A stretch of DNA of 64,000 nt. Source: Aphrocallistes beatrix. Taxonomy: Eukaryota > Porifera > Hexactinellida > Sceptrulophora > Aphrocallistidae. Of the stretch, positions 9,745-20,947 are shown piece after piece. The position numbers were made by a program, and so were the translations under genes. The notes beneath the pieces are model-generated. The model did not search any database, had not been told where the DNA came from, and saw only the letters and a program-made list of their open reading frames with translations. Each line of letters opens with the position of its first letter. Positions within the stretch are counted from its first letter, which is position 1. The DNA lies in assembly GCA_963281255.1 (NCBI GenBank), contig OY725492.1, positions 558,001 through 622,000 of the forward strand. Direction: 5' to 3'.

Positions 9745-12150
9745 TATAATATAAACTCACTTGACATTCATTTTAATCAATTAGTATATTGTGTTAGCTA
9801 ATATATTGAAACTGATAATCTGGTATATTTATGCAGTATGATAGTTATAATTATCCAAGCATATATATACTTGTATAGAATTGCTTTAGTCAGTTTTGTC
9901 AGAAGGGTTCATAAGAATTGATTACACAGTATATCAAATTTGCTAACTTCTTGGCTAGCACGGTGCTTTGCAGCAATGTCGTAAGAAGTTACTTAACTTA
10001 TCTTTCCCTAAATTGGTGACAGTTAGCATAGTTCATGCAGTTATTGTAATCGTTTGGATTTCAGGGGTTACACCCAAACAATTAGAATAACTGCAATGAA
10101 ATATGCTAATTGTAACCAATTTAGAAAAGCTGAGTTAGATGACTTCTTATGACATTGTAGTAAAGCACCATTTTGTCGAGAACCTGCGAAAGAACCTGCT
10201 TTAGCTTCGCATAAGTATGTGTTTTGATCTTTTTACATTTTGTAAAAAGGCTAAAACAAATACTAATGGAGGTTCTTCTTAATAATAAACTTATAGCTCT
10301 TTGACTTAACAAATATAGATGGATTTCTTAGTTCTTGAAGGTAAAATTCTTCGCCAAAAATGGGGATATTTTTGAATTTTGAAATATTCTTCATTTTATC
10401 GAATGTTAACCTTAATAAGGCCAGTCACTTCCTACGATGAAAAAATCAAAACTCAAGTTAAAATTTAGAAATGATTAGTATGTGTGTACTTTACAATTCT
10501 AAACTAATAAACTGCTAAAATATACTAATATATCCTAAATGACTGACTAAAGGTCAGAATTTCCCATTATAATCAATTCTATTCTATCTTTATAAAGTTC
10601 CAGACGGTTCGTGAGATAGTGTGAGTAGTATTCGAGTGTTAATTAATTAAAGAGGAACTAATAATTAAATCTCACAGAACTTTTTGGAGGCTTTTTCGAC
10701 CTAAAATGCTCAGTTAACTTCTCCCAATTCCCAACTGGCAAGCTGTATTTCTCAGATGTTTGAAGTTGTCACTGTCAGAATGGACTTTATCATAATTATA
10801 ACATCAGAACTTTTGTAAAATAATCTATAATAATAGGGAGACAAAGCATCACTTTCTGTATAGAATATTAGGAAATTGAATGTAAAAAAGGCATTTCTAA
10901 ATCGAGGGTAGGATTAATTGGCATTTACAACAGAGACCAGGGGGACATAATGTAGGATAGTTAACTTTTGTGAAAGGAATCTATTGAAATTTCGATTTGT
11001 AGCATTTTCTGTCTAGAATATCAGGAAATTGACGGTGAAAAAGGTTTTTATAAACGGTGGGGGGGGTGGAGTGTATTTTTGTCTCGTATTCTGACACGTG
11101 ATAATTCTACAAAAGTCAATTCTGACAAGTGACAATTCTACAAATGTCAATTCTGACAAGTAACAATCCTACAAATGTCAATTCTAACATGTGACAATTC
11201 TACAAAGGTTCATCTGACATTTTAACTTCCATTATTCTGACAACTGACAACTGACAACTTCAAATTTCTGACATATATGCATACAGCTCTTCCCAACTTT
11301 AAATCCTTGTTGACAGCATGACTCAAAGGATTGTAGTTATATTAAAAAGAATTTCCCGCTCAAAAATTAGCAAATTGCTTTTAAGTAGTTGAGATGTTTC
11401 AAGTCAATAATACCTTTTGAGTTATGCTACCAAAAATTGGGAATTTTTTCAACATATGGATTCAAAATTATTGAGCCAATTGATATTATGTCGAAAAGAG
11501 TATAAAGCCAAAAAACGATTTCATAATCTCAACACAATATCTATTTTAGTTTTTCTAGTATAAAATGGTGTGGTAACCAATTATGTATGGTTTATAGAGT
11601 GAGATGTTATCAAACTTTCACTATGTTCTGGGTTAATCCATCTCTTTTTCCATTACTTATAATCACAAATATGTATAATAAGCATTATTCAATGTAATAT
11701 ATGTTATAGTCACGAGTGTATATAATAGTACAAGAATAATTCTAATAGGACAAAATCATTCAAATAAATTGTATACTCAAAGAGATCTACCAAAGAAACC
11801 GGCTATCCAAAACGAGTGTTTATAGAATTTGACAGGTATATGCACGAGCAGAGGTGTAGTCAGCTGAATCTTACGAACAGGGGTCCAGGTGCAGTATGGG
11901 CACAGCAAGGGTCCAGCACAAATTATTGGGTTAAACCTTGGCCGCGTGCACCGAACGCTAGCTACGCCTCTGTGTACGGGACAATTCCGATTTCTTTCTC
12001 TTTTAGTATCGCTATTCATTTTTATTTACTAAAATTGTTCCCTGTCCTATATTGCAATGCTATTATGCTTTGCTGCAGGACAATCTGTGGCCCTGACCGG
12101 TCGTTGTCAATAGTTAATTTCTATTATTAAACAAAAATACTGCTGCCTAG
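9745..12150. repeat. Segmental duplication, copy A
   Basis: Long stretches match 16618-19620 in the same order and orientation: the TAAACTCACTTGACATTC start, the foldback at 9963, the G-rich segment near 11060 with tandem AATTCTGACA-type units, and a final block around 11540-12130 with TATGCACGAGCAGAGGTGTAG. Copy A has about 670 bp (10187-10855) that copy B lacks. The frame at 11816-12130 and its counterpart at 19317 are chance frames within this repeat, because the reading is not conserved at its ends. Confidence 0.75.
9963..10169. repeat. Foldback (long hairpin), about 100-bp arms
   Basis: The sequence from GTGCTTTGCAGCAATGTCGT to the centre near 10070 is mirrored by ATGACATTGTAGTAAAGCAC at the right end, with CATGCAGTTATT and AATAACTGCA-like inner matches. 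The arms fold into an imperfect hairpin over nearly the full 207 bp. A second copy lies at 16799-17002 and a decayed, inverted relative at about 29434. The shape fits a foldback MITE or a hairpin RNA precursor. Confidence 0.7.
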
Positions 12151-12299
12151 CTTTAATAAGAAGGATGCCGGAATAGAGCATTCGTTCAAATCACCATATA
12201 CCACTTTTTTAGGTTATGTCACGGCGAAATCCTGAAAAATTCACAATCTTGAGAATATTCTCTTTTAGTATGGGCATCAACTAGTAGTATCGTTAACTT

Positions 12300-12812
12300 T
12301 TGTCTACAATATTTATATGAATGAAAATAAATTCTCAAAATAGGTTAGATTGAGTAACTCCAATCGCACGCAGGGCGACTCTGCGGAGACGCAGTGTCCG
12401 CAAGCCGCGCAGAGCAAGCAAGCGAAGCGCGCTTGTTGTATATTAAAACACAAGGATTTTTGTTTGTTTGTTTGTCCGAATTGTTTGAAGAATTGGCGAG
12501 TCGTAGAGATACGCAAATTGACATGCAGGTGTCAAATGATAAATCTACGATTATGCTCGTAGATCTTACCGAAATTTTCACACCTCTGCAAAAAAATTTT
12601 TCACACCTTTTCTATACAATACTATGAAATCATTGTACGGCACTATTGTAGGCTGTCATTGTTATTAATACTTCAAAGCAATAACTTATTTAGATGTCTC
12701 AATTAGATTATAGTTTTTGTGTATATTTTCACACTTTTATATACATATTTTAACACCATTTGACGAATTTTGAAAAATATGCTACAAACTAGTTTTCAAC
12801 GGTTGACAAGGT
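12300..12812 (+). mobile_element. Two abutting H2 Helitron-like fragments
   Basis: Positions 12300-12435 end with the forward H2 3' terminus: stem TGCGGAGACGCAGTGTCCGC, then AGCGAAGCGCGCTTG. Directly after it begins an H2 5' end (TGTATATTAAAACACAAGGA) that runs to about 12812 with the CACACCTCTGCAAAAAAATT and TCAACGGTTGACA blocks. The short open frames on both strands here are artefacts of the GC-rich stems. Confidence 0.6.
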
Positions 12813-13165
12813 AAACCCCAAATAATTTGCAATTAAATACTTGTCAATGTATAATTCCAACTTTGCACAGGGATAAGAAAGAACATTTCAAAAACACAAA
12901 TCACTCCAACTTTGTTGCGCCAAGTAGGAATTCTTACTTTGCGCAGAAATGGGATAGTTCGCTATACTTTCTACGTAAATAGCAACCTCGGATGCTCGTA
13001 ACTTACCATATAGAAGAAATCCATGCGAGACAGTAGTTTCGTTGTCATCTTTGCTGAAGTGCACGTGTTTGTATGTATATTTTTATAAGTTGATACATAA
13101 GTGTATCTTAAATCATGAGGATATCTTGACAGATTCTGGATTATTACATTCAGTAACCGGTAATT
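12813..13165. other. Unassigned spacer
   Basis: I recognise no frame, RNA gene or repeat here. It contains two loosely similar phrases around TCCAACTTTG and nothing else notable. Confidence 0.3.
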
Positions 13166-13295
13166 TTACAACAAGTGCGCTTCACTTGCTTGCACTGCAC
13201 GGCTTGCGGACACTGTGTCCACAGAGTCGTCCTGCGGGCGCTTGTGGTTACTCAATCTAGCCTATTTTGGGAATTTGTTTACTAGTTTATATGAA
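13166..13295 (-). mobile_element. H2 3'-end fragment
   Basis: ACAAGTGCGCTTCACTTGCT begins a slightly diverged reverse-oriented H2 3' hairpin region, with the stem GCGGACACTGTGTCCACAGA and the ACTCAATCTAGCCTATTTTG flank. The fragment is interrupted at 13296 by an H1 element. Confidence 0.6.
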
Positions 13296-13785
13296 CAAGC
13301 GCGCTTCGCTTGCTTGCGCTGCGCGGCTGGCGGACACTTCGTGTCCGCCGGAGGCTCCCTTCGATCGCCTGGAGGTGACATTGGTTAATTAAACGGGATA
13401 TATCATCTCTAAATATGTCCATCTTAGTTTTAAAATCGATATCACTCGAAAAATTTGTCAATTGTAAAATTTTTGATACGTAATGATGACGTCATAACAA
13501 AGTGATGAGTCATCATTTTTTGATGAAAGTTGCATCATATGTGAAGTATGTTAGTATACATATTCTATTAAAATTTCAGCCTTCTATCTCCTATAATGGC
13601 TGAGTTATGCCCGAATAACTGTGTTGCTTAACTTTTTAAAATGTGACAATGACGTCATAATTCCATGATGAGTCGACATTTTGCTCTGAGCTCAGAACTT
13701 ACTGGAGCCATAACCAAAAGACCCCCACATGCCAAAAATCAGCTTTCTGCGCCTGGCAGTTTCTTCAATCAATTCGTAACAGATA

Positions 13786-13843
<58 letters not shown>

Positions 13844-14454
13844 CAAGCGCGCTTCGCGCTTGCTTGCGCTGCGCGGCTAGCGGACACTTCGTGTCCGCCG
13901 GAGGCTCCCTTCGGTCGCCTGGAGTCACATTGGTTAATTATAAGGGAGATAACATCTCTAAATATGTCTGTCCTACTGTGCTAATCGATATTACTCGAAA
14001 AATCACCAAATTTGTGAATTTAAAAATTTTTGATGAGTAATGATGACGTCATAACAAAGTGATGAGTCATCATTTTTTGATGATAGTTGCATCATATGTG
14101 AGACGTATTGGTATACAGATTTTATTAAAATTTCAGCCTTCTATCTCCTATAATGGCTGACTTATGCCCGAATAACTGTGTTGCTTAACTTTTAAAAATG
14201 TGACAATGACGTCATAATTCCATGATGAGTCGACATTTTGCTATGAACTCAGAACTTACTGGAGCCATAGCCAAAAGACTCCCACATGCCAAAAATCAGC
14301 CTTCTGCGCCTGGTAGTTTCTTCAATCAATTCGTAACAGATATATATATAGATATATATATATATATACAAATATTAATCGAGTTTTAATAGTAAGGATA
14401 TACATATATATATATATATATATACAAATATTACTCGAGTTTTAATAGTAAGGA
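13296..14454 (-). mobile_element. H1 element with a second H1 inserted in its AT tract
   Basis: The outer copy begins at 13296 (CAAGCGCGCTTCGCTTGCTT) and runs to its AT tract at about 13783. A second, complete H1 starts at 13844 (CAAGCGCGCTTCG) and ends at 14398 with the reverse complement of TCCTTACTATTAAAACTCGA. The outer copy resumes with more (AT)n and its own identical 5' end at about 14454. The doubled 5' ends show the full H1 start: TC, CTTACTATTAAAACTCG, (AT)n, then CTGTTACGAATTG. No coding capacity. Confidence 0.75.
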
Positions 14455-14875
14455 TACTGTAAACAAAAGTTAACAAATAATTCTTCATATAGATCCGAAA
14501 ATATAATATTCTAAATCTACTCTGCAAAAAACTAATGTCAACCGATGGAAACCAGACTCTAGCCTATTTTTCTAATTTGTTTACTTGATGTAATTATTGT
14601 AAACAAAAGTAAACAATTAATTTATCACATAGATTCGAAAATATGATTTCAGAATCTACACCCCTGAAAACCCCATGTCAACCGTGGAAGCCAGTTTCTA
14701 ACCTATTTTTGTAATTGTTTAGTTTATGTATCTAATGTAAACAAAAGACAAATAATTTATCATTTTGATCTGAAAATATAATATTCGAACTCTACACCCC
14801 TAAAAACCACATATTAATCGTTGGAAGCGAGTCGCTAACGATTTTTTAAAATTCATCAAATTGTGCCAAGATATA

Positions 14876-15690
14876 CAGTACCCGGACAAAAGTATTTGAC
14901 CACCATGTAAACCTCCATACAAATAGTATTAAAGTGGGTCAATTAATAAAGGAATATGTACTCAAACTGTAAGGAATACTCTATTTTTTATTTCAAATTC
15001 ATAGACTACACATTCTAATTACTTATAATTGATAGTCTCAGCTTAACTACAGCACACCCTCGCTAATCCGAACAGCTCTGTTCAAATGATCGAAAAAATC
15101 GTTCGGATTGGTGAAATATTTCCGATTAGTGAAATAGCACTAATTCAATAGGGTATTAATTAAATAAATTGGTATTGTTAGAATATTAAGGATATTCGCT
15201 ATGATTGCTTATTTAACGAGACTTCTCAATCTTATTGATAGATTTACGTTTATTCAAAGCAGTTTATTCAAAGCAGAGGGGCGAATCATATCATATTTTG
15301 GTTGTTCGGAATAATCGGATTTTAAAAATGAAGTGTTCGGATTAGCGAAGGTTCAGATTAACGAGGTTCGGACTATCGAGGGTGTACTGTACTAACTCCC
15401 AAATTAATAAATATTATCAACATTAGAGACTTGATGCTACTTGTCCCAAGTCACAGCCATTATATGTGATAGCGATTAGTGACAAAGTGGCAGAGGTTGA
15501 TAATTTTCTACATAAAAATAAGTAATTGAGTTGAGACTCTCAATTTTGAGTAATTAGAATGTGTAGATTACGAATTTAAAGTAAAAGATGAAGAATCTGT
15601 TTAGTACATGTTCCTTTTTTGAGTAGATCCAATTTAATACTATTTGTATGAAAGTTTTCATGGTGGTCGAATACTTTTGTCCGGGTAGTG
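14876..15690. mobile_element. Tc1/mariner-like MITE nested in H2
   Basis: The left end CAGTACCCGGACAAAAGTAT and the right end (reverse complement CACTACCCGGACAAAAGTAT) are inverted repeats that continue through GACCACCATG, flanked by TA at 14874-14875 and 15691-15692. The subterminal parts also pair (GTAGACTACACATTCTAATT-like tracts). It contains a second MITE at 15050-15389. No transposase frame. Confidence 0.75.
15050..15389. mobile_element. pogo-like MITE, CAGYACACCCTCGC family, third nesting level
   Basis: The ends CAGCACACCCTCGCTAATCC and, reverse complemented, CAGTACACCCTCGATAGTCC are flanked by TA. The interior alternates GTTCGGATTAG-type phrases. A well-preserved sibling lies at 49527-49858 and a remnant at about 31763-31890. 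Confidence 0.75.
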
Positions 15691-16110
15691 TATACAAAAA
15701 CTTTTTTATTGCTATGCACTGGAATATAATTTAGACATCTATATCATCTATGTGTGTCATTGTTTTGAAGTTATATTAACAATGTCAACCTACAATAGTG
15801 TCGTACAATGATTTCTATTGCGAGAGTGAGGCCGTACATCGTATTGTATAGAAAAGGTGTGACAAATTGTCCATTTTATCACAGAGGTGTTAAAATTTCG
15901 CGCTTAGATCTTCGAACTTAATCATAGGTTCATCATTTGATACATGCCAATTTTTGTATCTCTATGACTTGCCAATTCTTCAATCAATTCGGACGAACAA
16001 ACAAACAAAAAAATCCTAGAGTTAACATATACAATATATGTTAAAAACTAGTCTCATACAATGAGCTTTCAATATTAAATGTTTAATTATTGTGCCTCTA
16101 AGGAAACACA

Positions 16111-16537
16111 AAGCAGTGGCGTCGTGCTCTATGGTTTCTCTCCCCAAAATTTTAAATTAGCAAGGAATTTATTATATAGATCTACCAATAAGGTGTCATC
16201 AGCGAAGATGCTAATCTCCTTCTACCTAAATAAAGTTATAAAGTTGCTCTATACTTTTGTATTGATTTTGCCTCAAAATGAATGAATAGTGAAATAAAGT
16301 AGATCAAAATGATCGCTCCACAGATGATTCGAATAGCTGTATCGATATTTCAGCGTTCAAGATTTGTAAGTTTTATGGAGGATAAGGCTCCCAGACCTTT
16401 ATTTGCTTGCTTTGCTCGCTCAGGACCTGCCAATACAAAATCCAGGCCACGTCCCTCTATTAACAATGGTATTCTAATTCTAGGACAGTCGACTTAAAGT
16501 TGGCCCTCCTAAATTAAAATCTCTAGAGCCGCCACTA
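16111..16537. mobile_element. MITE with CAGTGGCG ends (hAT-like)
   Basis: The left edge CAGTGGCGTCGTGC faces the right edge GAGCCGCCACTAC, an imperfect inverted pair. The region 16380-16537 (ATTTGCTTGCTTTGCTCGCT, GGACAGTCGACTTAAAGTTG) reappears inverted at about 30306-30440. The two frames seen here (16079-16285 and 16309-16497) show no domain and lie across the element edge, so I do not call genes. Confidence 0.45.
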
Positions 16538-16798
16538 CAAATAATGATTCAAAACTATGCATAATGGAATTTCGTAAAAAATTACGTACTATATATGAAT
16601 AGACTTGAAGGAATAATATAAACTCACTTGACATTCATTTTAATCAATTAATATATGGTGGTAGGTAATATGTTGAAATTGATAATCTGGTATTTATGCA
16701 GTATGATAGTTATAATTATCCTAAGCATATAGTATATACTTTTATGTTCATGTGAATTGATTCACAGAATATCAAATTAACTACTTAGCTAACAATGA

Positions 16799-17002
16799 TG
16801 CTTTGCTGCGATGTCGTAAGAAGTTACCTAACTTATCTTTCCATAAATGGTGACAGTTAGCATATTTCATGCAGTTATTGTAATTGTTTGGATTTCAGGG
16901 ATTAGACCCAAACCATTAGAATAACTGCATGAAATATGCTAATTGTGACCAATTTAGAACAGATGAGTTAGATAACTTCTTGTGACATTGTAGTAAAGCA
17001 CC
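16799..17002. repeat. Foldback hairpin, second copy
   Basis: Equivalent of 9963-10169, with the arms GCTTTGCTGCGATGTCGTAA and GTGACATTGTAGTAAAGC and the same inner ATGCAGTTATT/AATAACTGCAT pairing. Substitutions relative to copy A are scattered on both arms, and most still allow pairing. Confidence 0.65.
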
Positions 17003-17570
17003 ATTTTGTCGAGTATTTTATTTTAAGAACATTTTGTAAAAGGGCATTTCTAAGCCGGGGGAGTGATGAATTGGCATTTACGACAGAGACCAACGAGACA
17101 GAATGGAGGATAGTTGACTTTTGTGAAAGGAATCTATTGAAATTTCGATTTGGAGCATTTTCAGTATATAATATCAGGAAATTGACGGTGAAAAGGGCTT
17201 TCTGAACGGTGGGGGGTGGCGGAGTGTATTTTTGGACATGCAACATTTATGAAACAGTCTATTCTGACACGTGACAATTCTGCAAAAGTCAATTCTGACA
17301 TGTGACAATTCTATAAAAGTCCATCCTGACACACCTTCCATTATTCTGACAACTGACAACATCAAATTTCAGACAAATGTATGCAGCTTTTCCCAACTTT
17401 AAATCCTTGTTGGTAGCATGTCTCAAAGGATTGTTATGATATTAAAAACAATTTCCCGCTCAATAATTAACAAAATCGCTTTTAATTATTTGGGATGCTT
17501 CAAGTCAATAATACCTTTCGAGTTTTGCTATCAAAAATTAGGATTTTTTTAACTTATGAATTCAATATTA

Positions 17571-18034
17571 CAAGCGCGCTTCGCTTCCTTGCGCTGCGCG
17601 GCTGGCGGATACTTTATGTCCACCGGAGGCGCCTAAGGTAACATTGATTAATTATAAGGGAGATAACATCTCTAAATACGTCTGTCCTACTGCTATATTC
17701 GATATCGCACGAAAAATCACCAAATTTGTCAACTTTTAAAATTTTGATGCGTAATGATGGCGTTATAACAAAGTGATGAGTTATCATTTTTGATCATAGT
17801 TGCATCATATGTGAGGTATATTAATATACACATTCTATTAAAATTTCAGCCTTCTATCACCTAAAATGGCTGAGTTATGGTCGAAAAACTGAAATTTCTA
17901 ATTATAAAAAAGGTGACAATGAAGTCATAATTCCATGATGAGTCGACATTTTGGTCTGAGGTCAGAACTTAGTGGAGCTATAGCCAAAATCAGCTTTCTG
18001 TGCCTGGCAGTTTCTTCAATCAATTCGTCACAGA
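17571..18034 (-). mobile_element. H1 Helitron-like element inside copy B
   Basis: The left end CAAGCGCGCTTCGCTTCCTT, the internal H1 body and the right end CAATTCGTCACAGA are present. It splits the segment around TTCAATATTA/GAGCCAATTGGTC that is continuous in copy A (TTCAAAATTATTGAGCCAAT), with no visible target duplication. This is a clean empty-site comparison for H1 insertion. Confidence 0.75.
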
Positions 18035-18082
18035 AAGATAAGAATTGAGCCAATTGGTCATTTAGGAGGTATTAAAAACTAC

Positions 18083-18890
18083 TATTCGCATGCGAACAAG
18101 CTACTATTCGCATGCGAATAAATTGCAATTACGAATCAGGTTCAAGGAACTGTCAAATTTTGGATCGTCACAGAATTACATAGGCGTAGGCTATTACCTT
18201 CTATTACCAAAGATATGATTTGTCCAAAATGGTCCTACCAATCCTTTTCCAGTCTTTTCTAAAGACCCTACCAATCCTCACCCCGAATCTACGACTACAG
18301 TCATTATTAGTGACACAGAGAGCATTTGTTTACTGTACTAATTGACAACTAATAATATTATCCCTTCCATCACGCCATACACGCCACTCGTCCCGTTCTT
18401 AGCACGACATCCCGATTGTACATTCTTCTATTGATCAAATTTTTCTATAGCGATCACCTCTATATTCCATCTGCTTAAAAATAGTCCTGTGGTCGACTTT
18501 CTTACTACAATTGACCTCTGTATAATGGTCGTCCCCATATTTCAGAAGAAAATACTGAAAATTAGTTCCGAGGGGGGTCCAAATATTACGAAATATAGTG
18601 ATCGGGGATTCGGGGGGAACCTAGAAAATAGTAACTTATTGGCATATGCGAATAATAGCTTATTCGCATCATGGGTTTATCTAGGATTTCCAATCCGGCA
18701 CTTTTTTGGAGGTGATAAAAGTTATATAGCACCCAAACAGTGGTTTATCTTGTAATTCCAGGGGTGATAGCAACCCGGGACCAAAATCGAATCACACTGC
18801 AAGCACCTTGGCTCCTCGGACGATACCAGACTGGCACCTATAAGTGCCGACCGAGCACCTAGATAAACCCCTGATTCGCATGCGAATAGC
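18083..18890. mobile_element. Insertion block with ATTCGCATGCGAAT palindromes
   Basis: The block is absent from copy A. The palindrome ATTCGCATGCGAAT (or its GAAC variant) occurs near 18087, 18109 and 18874, and half sites occur at about 18655-18675. Within it, about 18666-18888 forms a smaller inverted-repeat element with arms around GGGTTTATCTAGG and CACCTAGATAAACCC. An 88-codon frame at 18489 has no recognised domain and spans the inner element edge. Confidence 0.5.
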
Positions 18891-19639
18891 AATTTTCAAT
18901 ACATATATACATTTTACTTAGGTCGAAAAAAGCCAAAAGTAAAAAAAACGAGTTCATAATCTTAACACAATACCTATTTTAGTTTTTCTAGTATAAAGTG
19001 GTGTAGTATCCAATAATGTTTTATAGAGTGAGATGTTATCAAACTTTCACTATGTTTCTTGGTTGATTAATCTCCTTTTCCATTACTTATAATTACAAAT
19101 ATGTATAATAAACATTATTCAATGTAATATATGTTATAGTCACGAGTGTATATAATAGTACAAGAGTAATTCTAATAGGACAAAATCATTCAAATAAATT
19201 GTATACTCAAAGAGATCTACCAAAGAAACCGGCTATCCAAAACGAGTGTTTATAGAATTTGACAGGTATATGCACGAGCAGAGGTGTAGTCAGCTGAATC
19301 TTAGGTACGAACAGGGGTGCATCCAGGTGCAGTATGGGCACAGCAAGGGTTCAGCACAAATTATTGGGTTAAACCTTGGCCGCGTGCACCGAACGCTAGC
19401 TATGCCTCTGTGTACGAGATAATTCTGATTTCTTTCTCTTTTAGTATAGTAATTCATTTTTATTTACTAAAAATGTTCTCTGTCCTATATTGCAATGTTA
19501 TTATGCTTTGCTGCAGGTCAAGTTTGACAATCTGTGACTTTGACCGGTCTGTATCAATAGCCAATCTGTGGCTCTAATTGTCAATAGCCACTTCCTATAA
19601 TTAAACAAAAGACTGCTGGCTAGCTGGGCATGCCTAATT

Positions 19640-19860
19640 TACGGGACAGTCCCGAAAATGTAGATGCCTAATTTACGGGACGGGACGGCATCCCGTCCCG
19701 TAAATTAGGCATCTTAACTCGTCCTGTCCCGTAAATTAGGCATCTTAACTCGTCCTGTCCCGTAAATTAGGCATCTTAACTCGTCCCGTCCCGTAAATTA
19801 AGCATCTTGACTCGTCCCGTCCCGTAAATTAGGTACCTAGATTTTCCGGGACAGTCCCAT
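19640..19860. repeat. 31-bp tandem repeat with an inverted head
   Basis: CCCGTAAATTAGGCATCTTA followed by ACTCGTCCTGT recurs with starts at 19697, 19728, 19759, 19790 and 19821, an exact 31-bp period. The first unit faces an inverted copy (GCCTAATTTACGGGACGGGA before it), giving a near-perfect palindrome centred near 19690. Outer ACGGGACAGTCCC/GGGACAGTCCC phrases bracket the array. Confidence 0.85.
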
Positions 19861-20194
19861 CCAGTAAATTCGCATATTTAGATGCTCAACTATGATCTCC
19901 TATTCTTGGGGCATATAAACTAACAATTTAACTTGACTTCTACAGCACATAACAAATTCGTACAAATACCTCTACACAGGAGATTATCGGCGCGATACGC
20001 TCCTTTAGGCGTATAAAGTGTTTAGGAGCGTGAAAATTTAGAATATTATCCAATTGCCTTATATTGTCATGTTATTAATCGATTTAGGCGTATGGAAATT
20101 TAGGGATTTGAGACTAATATTGAAACCAGTCATTTTGTAGAGGAGACGCTCCGCCTTTTTGAGCAGGGATATTTTTTAATATTGTCAATATCTT

Positions 20195-20431
20195 GTGAGT
20201 TATGCTGCCACCAAATATTTGAGATTGAGAATTTTGTATAAATTTCAATTCAAAGTTATCGAGCCAAGTGGGCATTTAGGTGAAAATTCGCCAGAGGGTT
20301 TTTGGTTTCAAAGCTCACAAATTTTAACCTCATTCCTGTACGAAAGTAGGATTTTTGGCAAATTTTCAATTTTGACCTCTACATCACAATTTCCCCTTAA
20401 AGCGACGCTAAATTCCGTTTCCAGCACTTAA
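20195..20431. repeat. Dispersed repeat (also at about 56760-56960)
   Basis: The order of phrases TTTGAGATTGAGAATTTTGT, TTCAAAGTTATCGAGCCAAG and TACGAAAGTAGGATTTTT is matched at 56790-56935 (TTGAGGTTGAGAAAATTTTA, TTCAAAGTTATTGAACCAAG, CATACGAAAGTGATC) and partly at 17500. The 78-codon frame here is a by-product. No coding function is supported. Confidence 0.5.
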
Positions 20432-20689
20432 GAATTTAAAACTAGTTCCTTGGCCAGGACTCTAGTCACTGTCTTATTTCTTCATGTTCATGAATACTCA
20501 GCGATTATTCAAGATACCTATGCTAAATAGAGTATTTGGTAAAAGTTTAGTCTGGATATTGTTCTTTGAAATGCAGAGCCTTTTTATAATATTTCATAAA
20601 ACGAAGTCGTACGTCCATTTTATTTATAATGAGAAGAATTTCTTTATAATTAATGTAACAATTGGACACCCTAATTTCCAGAGTTGCTA

Positions 20690-20815
20690 TAGGTATAGGA
20701 ATTCCCATTCCCATTCCCATACCCATAGGAATAGGATGGGAATGGAATAGGGATACAAATGGGGGCCCATATAGAGCCATATGGGAATTCCCATAGAAAT
20801 CTTATGGAAGTTCCA
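20690..20815. repeat. Simple repeat, CCCATT and inverted GGGAAT units
   Basis: ATTCCCATTCCCATTCCCAT is followed by GGAATAGGATGGGAATGG and further CCATAT/ATATGG pieces, forming inverted low-complexity tracts. It lies about 130 bp upstream of the NHL-type gene. Confidence 0.7.
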
Positions 20816-20947
20816 CTCCCACGGTAACCTTACAGTAATTTCTTAGTTTGAAAATTATACATGTATCGTGCATAGTAGCAGCCTATGCTCTGACAATAAA
20901 AACTGAATATAAAATAATACTATTTCATTTCTTAGATTGAACACAAG

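Larger units (their letters stand above)
14455..16030 (-). mobile_element. H2 Helitron-like element with nested insertions
   Basis: H2 tandem-unit sequence (ACAAAAGTTAACAAATAATT, GAAAACCCCATGTCAACCG) runs from 14455 to 14875. It resumes after 15692 with the H2 region AGAAAAGGTGTGACAAATTG and ends near ACAAACAAACAAAAAAATCC, the reverse complement of the H2 5' start region. The gap is filled by a TA-flanked element at 14876-15690. Confidence 0.65.
16618..19620. repeat. Segmental duplication, copy B, with insertions
   Basis: This is collinear with copy A at 9745-12150. It is split by an H1 element (17571-18034) and by a block of about 800 bp (18083-18890) that carries the palindrome ATTCGCATGCGAAT. 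Homology resumes near 18940 (TTCATAATCTTAACACAATA) and continues to about 19610. Copy A lacks both insertions, so they postdate the duplication or were lost from A. Confidence 0.75.

Noticed and set aside
11777-12130. Open frames on both strands (80 and 104 codons) with a counterpart at 19317-19577
   Set aside because: They lie in a duplicated repeat segment, the two copies differ in frame ends, and neither shows a known domain or codon conservation.
12313-12627. Cluster of four overlapping frames of 67-78 codons
   Set aside because: They are produced by the GC-rich stop-poor 3' hairpin of the H2 element; similar frames recur at 13692 and 7087 in other copies.
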